From an uncultured Lentisphaerota bacterium (GTDB lineage Bacteria > Verrucomicrobiota > Kiritimatiellia > CAIQIC01): DNA of 64,000 bases. The notes beneath the pieces were generated by a model. It was given only the letters and a program-made list of their open reading frames with translations. It was not told the DNA's origin and did no database searches. Below, piece by piece: positions 41,047 through 48,467 of this stretch (position 1 is the first letter of the stretch; every line of letters starts with the position of its first letter). Location of the stretch: contig CAITZM010000101.1 in assembly GCA_903896925.1 (NCBI GenBank), positions 19,617-83,616 on the forward strand, given 5' to 3'. Made by a program: the position numbers and the translations under genes.

Positions 41047-41751
41047 TCATGCGGCCGACGTCCCTTCGTGTAGCTGCACCGCACCGAGGGCCTCTGGAGT
41101 TGCCGCTGGACCCCAAGTCGGAGCCAACGGCAGCGGGTGGTCGGCCGGCGGATGAGCGAAAACACTAGCGCCAGGCAGGGTCAGCGTCAAGGGGACTTTC
41201 GCCCCACACCTGCGCTTGAGCCCCTCGGCCCGCAGCCAGACGCGTCCTGCCGCCAGCCAGCTGCTGACATCCACCGCAAGGCCCTGCACCGCCCAGGTAT
41301 GGTCATCGACAACAAGATCCTGCAGAAGACCTTGTTCTTCATCGCCTTCACCAGCGAGAACCCGCGCGCCCAGCAGGCCCCTTAGACTCTGCAGGCGGGA
41401 GAGGGTGGCGCGGGAAGCCGGCCGCTCCGTGTCATAAGTCGGCAGGCCATAGAAGGCGCGCAGACCACTCGCCTGCGGCCAGGGATTATTCCTGCCGAGG
41501 GCCACCGCCGGGCTGTTCCGGACCGTGGCTTGGCTCAGGAACACGGACAGCCAGCCGATTTCCCGGTCGATGCGGCGGATCATCGCAGGTGCGAGCAAAA
41601 ACCGGCCCGGCCCCGTCTTTTCGCCTCCGGTCACGGCCAGATACCGGACGTGCCAGTCCGCGTCATCAACATACAGGTCCGTCACCACCCCCAAGCTCCC
41701 GTCGCGTCCATGGACGCGATAACCCGGCACTTCACTTAAATCCCATAGCAT
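41047..41751 (-). CDS. Double PRC-barrel protein
   Basis: 234 residues; GGAAGGAG lies upstream of ATG at 41751. Two PRC-barrel modules occur: residues ~5-85 (EVPGYRVHGRDGSLGVVTDL-YVDDADWHVRYLAV) and ~115-185 (GLLGARVLAGEGDEEQGLLQ-DLVVDDHTWAVQGLAV). The tail is Pro-rich without predicted structure. PRC-barrels occur in RimM and photosynthetic reaction centres; stand-alone double forms are common beside stress genes, with unknown function. It lies between the HPF-like and zf-TFIIB genes on the same strand. Confidence 0.85.
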   Translation of the reverse strand: MLWDLSEVPGYRVHGRDGSLGVVTDLYVDDADWHVRYLAVTGGEKTGPGRFLLAPAMIRRIDREIGWLSVFLSQATVRNSPAVALGRNNPWPQASGLRAFYGLPTYDTERPASRATLSRLQSLRGLLGARVLAGEGDEEQGLLQDLVVDDHTWAVQGLAVDVSSWLAAGRVWLRAEGLKRRCGAKVPLTLTLPGASVFAHPPADHPLPLAPTWGPAATPEALGAVQLHEGTSAA

Positions 41752-41796
41752 GGCTAGACTCCTTCCTGATGGGCTGCTGGCTGGTGCTGCGAGACC

Positions 41797-41834
41797 GGCG
41801 CCCCCCACCCCTTTTCCAAGGGGGGAGAGGCGCC
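41797..41834. terminator. Strong GGCGCC-bounded hairpin between HPF-like and PRC genes
   Basis: GGCGCC (41797-41802) and GGCGCC (41829-41834) enclose CCCCTT-TTCC-AAGGGG, giving a long near-perfect stem. It lies 23 bp past the HPF-like stop and 45 bp before the PRC-barrel start, so it could attenuate the transcript; it may equally be a dispersed palindrome. Confidence 0.5.
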
Positions 41835-41857
41835 AGGCAGCTGACAGCGCAACGCCT

Positions 41858-42202
41858 CTAGGCACCCGTGAGCCCCCGCGGGTTGCCGCGCAACTGGAGG
41901 TTGCCCTTCAGGCGCAGCATGCGGTGAGCCTTGCGTTCGCGAATTTGCCGTTTCAGTTCGATCTGCACCTTGCGCCACGCAGCCCGCGGGGTGTGATCGC
42001 TCGCCATCGCGTGCAAGTCGGGACCCGGCACCACCAGCCAGACCGAGGCCCGGCACGCCGGCGATTTCTCCCGTGCCTGCTCCAGCACGACCCGGGCACA
42101 TTCGATGGAAAGCCCCTGCTGGAGCTCCTTGAGTTCCTGTTCCACATAACCGCGCAGGCCGGACATCCGGTCCAGGCTGCGCATCTGCAATTCGATCTTC
42201 AT
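41858..42202 (-). CDS. HPF/RaiA-like ribosome-associated protein
   Basis: 114 residues from ATG at 42202 with CAGGAGC upstream. It resembles the ribosome-hibernation (S30AE) fold: MKIELQMRSLDRMSGLRGYV as strand 1 and helix 1, ASVWLVVPGPDLHAMASDHT, then helix 2 AWRKVQIELKRQIRERKAHR. The family normally binds the 30S decoding centre during starvation. The C-terminal tail is short and basic, without the dimerisation domain of long HPF. Neighbouring genes suggest a stress regulon. Confidence 0.75.
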   Translation of the reverse strand: MKIELQMRSLDRMSGLRGYVEQELKELQQGLSIECARVVLEQAREKSPACRASVWLVVPGPDLHAMASDHTPRAAWRKVQIELKRQIRERKAHRMLRLKGNLQLRGNPRGLTGA

Positions 42203-42344
42203 GCTGCTCTGCTCCTGACTGTCTATAAGCGTTGCTCTTGTTTCCGCTGCGGCGACGACAGGGCACAGGATTCCGGCGTTGGTCAGGACGGAAACGGGGC
42301 CGCTGGTCGCCGGGCCATGTCGGATGGCCGGTAACGAACGGGGA

Positions 42345-42725
42345 TCAGGACAGGCAGGAGGGCGCACGCGGCTGGGGGGCGGCGCGGAGGCGGAACTGCC
42401 ACGTGCAGGCCAGACTCAGCACCTCGACCGATGGGGAAAGGCCGTGGTCGGCAGGACATAAAAGAGAAGCCGGCTTGAACACCGCCTGAGCCGCTGGCGT
42501 TGTACCGACGGGTTCGGGGCGATGCCGCCGGGCGGGATAGGACGCCACAGCGTCCGCGTTCGAAGCGTGCCCGGAAAGTTCCTGCGGTGGTGCATCCGCC
42601 GCAGCCCGGGCCTGGTCCCGGGCCTCAACGCCCGCGGTCCAGACCGGCCCGCTTAAAGAGCCCAGCGATAACACCAGCCATAATGCCGGCAGTACCAAGG
42701 CCCAGCTGATGCGCACGCGATGCAT
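42345..42725 (-). CDS. Hypothetical small exported or anchored protein
   Basis: 126 residues with a basic start and hydrophobic stretch (MHRVRISWALVLPALWLVLS) like a signal anchor, then Ala/Pro-rich sequence and a C-terminal segment LSPSVEVLSLACTWQFRLRA-APQPRAPS. No family is recognised and no clear ribosome binding site is seen, so the call rests on the plausible N-terminus and the same-strand position ahead of the HPF-like gene. Confidence 0.45.
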   Translation of the reverse strand: MHRVRISWALVLPALWLVLSLGSLSGPVWTAGVEARDQARAAADAPPQELSGHASNADAVASYPARRHRPEPVGTTPAAQAVFKPASLLCPADHGLSPSVEVLSLACTWQFRLRAAPQPRAPSCLS

Positions 42726-42870
42726 GTCGAGTTAGACCGCCCCGTGTAAAAAACGTTCATCGCAGCGACGCGGCGCAGGCGGGTGATGAAATAATCGGCG
42801 CGGTTTTCCGTTTGCTCTTCGCGGCGCGAAAGGGCAAGTTGGCCGGGTGGTCACGGTGGAAAGGGAGCAC

Positions 42871-45393
42871 ATGTATAAGAAATTCTGGCTGGCGGTGGGC
42901 CTATGGGTGGCGGGGACGGCAGGGGCGGCCGAGAAATTTCCGTTCGTCATCCCGGGCGACGATGCCACGCCGTCGGTGACGGACTTTTCGGGCTTGAACG
43001 GCCGGTCGGCGGGCGCGGATGGCTTTGTCCGCATCAAGGACGGCCATTTCTACACCGATTCCGGCCGGCTGCGGATCTGGGGCGTGAACACCTGTTTCGG
43101 CGCCGATTATCCCGCACACACCAATGCCGACGCCGCGGCGGCGCACATGGCGAAGCTGGGCATCAATGCGGTGCGCGTGCACCACCACGAGACGCAGCCG
43201 GCGCCGCGCGGCATCCTGACGCCGCCCAAGAACGGCAGGCGCGAACTGGACCCGGTGATGCTCGACCGGCAGGATTACTTCCTCGACCAGCTCCACAAGC
43301 ACGGGATCTATGCCAACCTCAACCTGCACGTGGGCCGCGAGTTCAGCCAGGCGGAGGGGTTTGTGGGCAGCGGGGAGCTGCGGGATTTCCACTACGACAA
43401 GTTCCTGATCTACTTCGAGCCGCGGATGCGGGCGGAGTTCAAGGAGTTCTGCCGCGCCTACCTGCACCACGTGAACCCCTACCGCCAGTTGCGGCGGGCG
43501 GATGATCCGGGGATCGCCGTCGTGGAGATCACCAACGAGAACAGCTTCAACACGCTCGGTCTGCCGGTGGCCCTGAAATTGCCGGAGCCCTACCGTGCGG
43601 AATTTCTCCGGCAATGGAACGCCTGGCTCACGCAACGCTACAGTTCGACGGCGGACTTAAAACGTTCCTGGTCGGCCGGCTTCGAGCCGCCGGGCCCGGA
43701 GATCTGCAAGCTCGATGGCGCCGCGGCCAGCCTCGGCGCGTGGCGGCTGCACCCCGGGCGCGACGGCAAGCTGCGGACGGTGTTCAACGAGGCCGGGCCG
43801 ACCGCGCAGGCGCGGGCGCTGCACGTGGTGATCGAGAAGCCATGCAGCGGCGTCGGCAACGAACTGATGCTCGGCAACCTCAAGCTCGAGGCGGGCCGGT
43901 CCTATACGCTGGCGTTCGACGTGCGCGCGTCGGAGCCGCGGCGCCTGCACTTCGACGTGTCGCGGCAGGGCAAGCCGGACTGGAGCGCGGCCGGGCTGGG
44001 CGCGGATGAAACGGTCGGCAAGACCTGGCAGCATATCGAACGCACCTTCCGCGTCACCGACGTGCCGGAGGGCGGCTTGCGGCTCTGCTACAAGTTCCCC
44101 GGAGCCGGCGACCTCTGGCTGGCGGGCGTCAGCCTGCGGCGCGGCGGGCCGGAGCACCTGCTGCCGGCGGACCAGCAGCTCGAGACCGCGAGCATCTCGT
44201 TCCCCTCGCCCTCCAGCGTCCCAGCCATGGCCGACTTCAAGGAATTCATGGTGGCGGTGGAGACGGGCTTCATCACCGACCTGATGTCCTTCCTGAAGAA
44301 GGACCTCGGCGTGAAGATGCCGATCACGGCCTCGCAGATCACCTACCACGGCGCGCCCATCGTCGCGGCGACCTGCGACTACACCGACATCCACGCCTAC
44401 TGGCAGCACCCGCACTTTCCCGGCAAGCCGTGGGACATGAACAACTGGAACCTCGACAACACGCCCATGGAGCGCGCGCCGGTCAACAACTGCCTGAGCG
44501 AGCGCGCCACGTGGCGCATCTGGGGGCGGCCGTTCACGATGTCGGAGTGGAACATCCCGGCGCCGCACGACTACGCGGCCTCCTGCGTGCCGTTCGCCGC
44601 GCTGTTCGCGGCTCTGCAGGACTGGGACGGCATCTTCTTCTTCGACTACAACTCGAACGAGGACCAGTGGCGCGCAAACGGCGTCAACACCTTCTTCTCG
44701 TTCGTCGGGCAGACGCACAAGCTGGCGGGGCTCGGCGCGTTCGCCAACCTCTACCGGCGCGGCGACCTCGCCCCGCTCCCGGGCCAGGCGCGCGGCACGC
44801 TGACCAACCGCCTCAACGCCGCCTGCGCGCTCGAGCGGCGGATCGGCATCGATGCCAAGGCGACCGGGACCGACGACGTGACGGTGGCCGACGCCCGGCG
44901 GCTCGCCACGCCCGACGGCCACGTGGTGTGGGACGCCATGGACCGGAAGGCGCCCTGGGTGCAGGTGAACACGCCCGCCTCGCGCGCGGCGTGGGGCATG
45001 ATCGCCGGCCGCACGCTGGAGCTCGGCGGGCTGAGGCTGGAACTGGGCGCGGCGGAGCGCAACTATGCGGTGATCGTGCTGACGAGCCTCGACGGGAAGC
45101 CGTTGGAACAATCCAAGCATATGCTGCTGACGGCCATGGGCACGGCGGAAAACGCGGGCGTGCAATGGAATGAGACGCGCACGAGCGTCGGCCGCAACTG
45201 GGGCAAAGGCCCGGCTCTGATGGCCGGCATCGCCGCCCGGCTCACCCTCGCCAACCACATCACCGCCATCCGCGCCCTCGACCCCACCGGCAAGCCGCAA
45301 GGCGCGGTGAAGGTCGAATTCCGCGACGACGCCTCCCGCTGGAGCATCGGCCCCGAGCACCGCACGATCTGGTACGAGCTTGTCGCGGAGTGA
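42871..45393 (+). CDS. Secreted clan GH-A glycosidase with inserted carbohydrate-binding module
   Basis: 840 residues; AAGGGAG precedes ATG at 42871. A signal peptide (KKFWLAVGLWVAGTAGA) is followed by a TIM-barrel start (LRIWGVNTCFGADYPAHTNA, NAVRVHHHE). E223 in VEITNENSF is the likely acid/base and E559 in FTMSEWNIP the likely nucleophile, an arrangement of clan GH-A (GH5/GH42-like). Between them, residues ~280-425 look like a CBM4/9-type beta-sandwich (TYTLAFDVRASEPRRLHFDV), so the module interrupts the barrel. The C-terminal ~200 residues are beta-rich. It probably cleaves a plant- or algal-type polysaccharide; the precise family needs a search. Confidence 0.82.
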   Translation: MYKKFWLAVGLWVAGTAGAAEKFPFVIPGDDATPSVTDFSGLNGRSAGADGFVRIKDGHFYTDSGRLRIWGVNTCFGADYPAHTNADAAAAHMAKLGINAVRVHHHETQPAPRGILTPPKNGRRELDPVMLDRQDYFLDQLHKHGIYANLNLHVGREFSQAEGFVGSGELRDFHYDKFLIYFEPRMRAEFKEFCRAYLHHVNPYRQLRRADDPGIAVVEITNENSFNTLGLPVALKLPEPYRAEFLRQWNAWLTQRYSSTADLKRSWSAGFEPPGPEICKLDGAAASLGAWRLHPGRDGKLRTVFNEAGPTAQARALHVVIEKPCSGVGNELMLGNLKLEAGRSYTLAFDVRASEPRRLHFDVSRQGKPDWSAAGLGADETVGKTWQHIERTFRVTDVPEGGLRLCYKFPGAGDLWLAGVSLRRGGPEHLLPADQQLETASISFPSPSSVPAMADFKEFMVAVETGFITDLMSFLKKDLGVKMPITASQITYHGAPIVAATCDYTDIHAYWQHPHFPGKPWDMNNWNLDNTPMERAPVNNCLSERATWRIWGRPFTMSEWNIPAPHDYAASCVPFAALFAALQDWDGIFFFDYNSNEDQWRANGVNTFFSFVGQTHKLAGLGAFANLYRRGDLAPLPGQARGTLTNRLNAACALERRIGIDAKATGTDDVTVADARRLATPDGHVVWDAMDRKAPWVQVNTPASRAAWGMIAGRTLELGGLRLELGAAERNYAVIVLTSLDGKPLEQSKHMLLTAMGTAENAGVQWNETRTSVGRNWGKGPALMAGIAARLTLANHITAIRALDPTGKPQGAVKVEFRDDASRWSIGPEHRTIWYELVAE

Positions 45394-45401
45394 GGCGCCT
45401 T

Positions 45402-45447
45402 TCTCAAGCCTCGGACAAACTAACGCTGCGCTTTCCAAGCCCAGAAG
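45402..45447. repeat. Degenerate phased palindrome pair
   Basis: TCTCAAGCCTCGGAC (45402-45416) and TTCCAAGCCCAGAAG (45433-45447) each match 11 of 15 consensus positions and keep a 31-bp centre spacing. They start 9 bp after the stop of the GH-A gene. The remainder up to 45680 shows no supportable gene. Confidence 0.6.
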
Positions 45448-45680
45448 AAAGCACATATCACCATCGCAACCGCATCAGGTGCAAACCGCACTGCGCGAAC
45501 TGATTTTCACCGGCCGATTTACGCTTTGTCACCATGCGGAATATTGGGATCGCTGATTTTGCCGTGGTCGCGTTTGCGAGAACGGTGCGCAAGCGAACAC
45601 CAATCTCCTGCTGACATATGCCCAGAGGCGGTCGCAGGAAAACCTCGCGTAACAATCGCCACGAAATTCCCTGTGATAGT

Positions 45681-46538
45681 TCAGGGCTGATATGCGCGGC
45701 CGATGGCCCGACGGATACGGTGCCGAAGCGTGAGCAGGGCTCCGGCGCCCAGCAAGGTCAGGAGGGTGGCGGGCTCAGGCACTTCGCGGATTTGCATCAT
45801 CACGTCCACGCTGCTGGTGGTGCCTTCGGCTGTCCAGATGGTGAAAACGTCATTGCTGACCATAAGCACCGAGTTGCTGAAGTTGGCGATGTCAAATTGC
45901 ACCTCGTAGTAATGCCCTCCCTCCGTGAAGGACAGGGGCGCAAAGCCGTTGGCGGAAAATTGCCAATAATCGGGATTGAGCGTCATAAACGCCGGGGGAC
46001 TGGTGGGGCCGACGTGGGGCAAGCTGTTCAATGTTTCGCTGAAAGTTAGCGCGATAGGATTGTTGTCGACGTAGGAGCCGATGGTGAGCTGCGATAGAAC
46101 CGTGGCCTCCAGCAGTGTGAAATACGAGGACGAAATCGAGCTGTTTTGATGTATGTCCCTGCTGATTATCACCGGTTCGCCCCACTCGCCGTTCGTGCCG
46201 GTTGAGACGCTACCTGCAAAGCCGATGACCCTCAGGCCGCTGTAGTTGGCGTTCCCGAAGGGGTCCGTCCCCAGCAACCCACCACCGTTGTTCGACACCC
46301 CCCAAGCGATGGTATCGTATTCGCCGGCAGGCGGGGCTGGCAGGGAACCCAGTTGATACCACTTAATATCATTGTAGGGCGTAGTGGGGTCGTCAGACAC
46401 CAAATTGGTGCTGCCGACCAAGAACCCGGTTGCCTGCGAATACGACAGGCTGATGGCGGCGACGGGCGGCACATAACCGCAGAGCAGGGCCAGGAGGCCG
46501 GCTATCACGAGCGATTTTCGCAACACTTTTGTCTTCAT
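45681..46538 (-). CDS. PEP-CTERM protein
   Basis: 285 residues; GAGGAG lies upstream of ATG at 46538, which decides it over 46571. A signal peptide (SLVIAGLLALLCGYVPPVAA) leads into a beta-rich extracellular domain (SLSYSQATGFLVGSTNLVSD, EYDTIAWGVSNNGGG, FTIWTAEGTTSSVDVMMQ) and a C-terminal PEP-CTERM sorting signal VPEPATLLTLLGAGALLTLR followed by HRIRRAIG. It should be processed by an exosortase (not in this window). The role is probably surface or extracellular matrix. TAGAAT at about 40 bp upstream may be its -10. Confidence 0.85.
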   Translation of the reverse strand: MKTKVLRKSLVIAGLLALLCGYVPPVAAISLSYSQATGFLVGSTNLVSDDPTTPYNDIKWYQLGSLPAPPAGEYDTIAWGVSNNGGGLLGTDPFGNANYSGLRVIGFAGSVSTGTNGEWGEPVIISRDIHQNSSISSSYFTLLEATVLSQLTIGSYVDNNPIALTFSETLNSLPHVGPTSPPAFMTLNPDYWQFSANGFAPLSFTEGGHYYEVQFDIANFSNSVLMVSNDVFTIWTAEGTTSSVDVMMQIREVPEPATLLTLLGAGALLTLRHRIRRAIGRAYQP

Positions 46539-46680
46539 ATGATCTCCTCTGTCATGGATACCCTCTTTCACAACGCGTCCATTCTAGCGCTGAGGGAACG
46601 GCAGGGAATCAGGCAGTGGCCTGAACTTGCACATAAGGTTAAGTCCTAGCCTGCGGAAGCCGGCAGCATGAAAAGGGTGG

Positions 46681-46699
46681 CGCGGCCATCGTGGCCGCG
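46681..46699. repeat. CGCGGCCATCGTGGCCGCG palindrome
   Basis: An 8-bp GC stem around a short loop within the 488-bp gap 46539-47026, which otherwise carries the phased palindromes and no supportable gene. Confidence 0.5.
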
Positions 46700-46908
46700 A
46701 CCGCCGTTTCCACGGTGGAGTTTTCAACGAGGTGCGGCCGTTGACCGGGGCTGCTGAGCCGGAAGAAGGTGACCGCGCGGTGCGCGACAGCGGACGTATC
46801 GGACGACGCATCGCGCCGGAGCAGGCTTCCCGCGCACCGCACGTGCTGGTGCAAAACCGTCGCGGGCTGAGGCACCGTGCCTGGGATCTGGAAACGCGGC
46901 ACAGTGAC

Positions 46909-46958
46909 TTTTCCAAGCCTTGGAAAAACGTGGCGTTCGGTATCCAAGCCTTGGAATA
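46909..46958. repeat. Phased palindrome pair (best consensus copy)
   Basis: TTTTCCAAGCCTTGGAAAA (46909-46927, perfect 19-bp palindrome around a central C) and TATCCAAGCCTTGGAATA (46941-46958). Centres 46918 and 46949 are 31 bp apart. They lie between two same-strand genes, 69 bp past the stop of the NGDRL protein at 47027. Confidence 0.85.
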
Positions 46959-47026
46959 GCGCTGCTGCCCGCGCGCCGGCAACGCCCCGACCGGAACCCG
47001 TCTTTGCGGCGGCCGGTCTGCTGGAG

Positions 47027-48448
47027 CTACCACTCGTCGTCGTCGTCAGCGGCGTGCTGGAGCCCGGGGTTGCCTTCGAGGCGGGTGAAGGCACCGAGCG
47101 GCAGCTGGAGTTTTCCGATCCCTGCGGCCGTACCGGCGATGGTTTCGTCCGCGATTTTTCCCAGTGTGATGGTGACGGCGTCCTGGGCGTTGAACCAGCA
47201 GCGCAGCGTCCCGTTCGTCAACCCCGGCTGCCGGGCAAAGCGCAGGGCCGCGATATGCACCAGGGGCACATCCAACGTGCCGTAGCTGGTCGCAAAGCTG
47301 GCACGCCCGAGCGCGATGGCCCGCAACGTGCCGGCGAGGCGGTCACCGTTGGCCATGACCAGCGCATCCTGCGCCGCCGCCTGACCGTCGTCGTCTGCCG
47401 TGGGCAGCCGCCCGTTCCACGGCGACACGGCGATCCGGAAGATGCGCAGGCTGGTGGCGTTGTTGCTGATGAAGGCCAGATGGTTGCCCTTGCCCTTGAA
47501 GGCTTGCCGGTCGCGGAACTCGCGCACCAGCCGTCCATTGAGCAGGAGCACGAAGGAGCGCTCCTGGCGGTCGGCCAGGATGGTGATCCGCGTCCGCTTG
47601 CGCCCCGCCAGTTGCTCCGACAAATCCAGGTTGCCCAGGCTGTGCTCCGCGTTCTCCATCCGCCGGAAATCGAGCCCGCCGCCTGCAAAGTTCGCGCCGT
47701 AGGCCACGCCGGTTTCGCCGCCCGGATCGTCGGAGAAAAAGTTGAAGGAAAAGTCGGCGTCCTGCCAGCTGCCCAGTTCCAGATCAAAACGCGCCCGGTC
47801 GGGCAGCTGGTCAATCTTGCGGCCGATTTTTCGTCCACCCGGCAGGACGAGCGCACCCTTGCGATAGGCGAGACCGGGCGCAGATTGATCCGCCTCGTCG
47901 AGGCTCCAGCCCGCGAGGTCGGCGGACGGCCCATCGTAGAGCGCACCGAGCGGTTCCGCCGTCGGGGTCAGGGCGGCCAGCCGGGACCGCGCGATTGTGA
48001 GCGCGCCGGCATACCACGTCCGCAGCACGAGCTGGGTCGCATCGAGCGTGACCACGTCGCCGCACAGCCGGTCGCCATTGACCAGCCGCACGAGCTGCTG
48101 CTGGTGTTGGACGCCCGCCACCGGGCGCGGCAGCAGATCGACCTTGTCCAGCGCGGTCAGCGGGCAGCGGAGCGGGTCCAGCAGCGCCTGGTGCTGCCAG
48201 GTGAGCACGCCGCGGTCATCCACGCCCACCAGGCGCCCATGCAGGCGGTCGCCATTGAGCAGCGTCAGGACATCCGCGGTGCGCGCGACGGCCCCAGGTG
48301 GCGGCGCATGGGCCTGGGCCGGGACCGGGAGACCCTGCGCGGCAGGCCCCGGCACGGGCGCAGGAGCCGCGGCCAGGCTCCCTGGCTGGAAGGGCACCAG
48401 CGCGAGAACGCCACTGAGCAGCCTTACGGAGCAACGCAGCCTGTTCAT
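47027..48448 (-). CDS. NGDRLxG/LamG secreted protein, paralogue 1
   Basis: 473 residues from ATG at 48448, 19 bp after the paralogue-2 stop. A signal peptide is followed by two small-barrel modules with the motif LLNGDRLHGRLVGVD and LVNGDRLCGDVVTLD, a LamG-like domain (LPDRARFDLELGSWQDADFS, ILADRQERSFVLLLNGRLVR), then VMANGDRLAGTLRAI and NAQDAVTITLGKIAD modules, and an acidic end DDDDEW. Order and motifs are shared with the genes at 48468 and 52078. The family is not one I can name; LamG suggests glycan or protein binding in the envelope. Last gene of the run. Confidence 0.75.
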   Translation of the reverse strand: MNRLRCSVRLLSGVLALVPFQPGSLAAAPAPVPGPAAQGLPVPAQAHAPPPGAVARTADVLTLLNGDRLHGRLVGVDDRGVLTWQHQALLDPLRCPLTALDKVDLLPRPVAGVQHQQQLVRLVNGDRLCGDVVTLDATQLVLRTWYAGALTIARSRLAALTPTAEPLGALYDGPSADLAGWSLDEADQSAPGLAYRKGALVLPGGRKIGRKIDQLPDRARFDLELGSWQDADFSFNFFSDDPGGETGVAYGANFAGGGLDFRRMENAEHSLGNLDLSEQLAGRKRTRITILADRQERSFVLLLNGRLVREFRDRQAFKGKGNHLAFISNNATSLRIFRIAVSPWNGRLPTADDDGQAAAQDALVMANGDRLAGTLRAIALGRASFATSYGTLDVPLVHIAALRFARQPGLTNGTLRCWFNAQDAVTITLGKIADETIAGTAAGIGKLQLPLGAFTRLEGNPGLQHAADDDDEW

Positions 48449-48467
48449 GGTGCGCCTGCGCGGCCGC

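Noticed and set aside
45458..45655. 65-codon minus-strand frame between the GH-A and PEP-CTERM genes
   Set aside because: No upstream ribosome binding site and no protein-like pattern.
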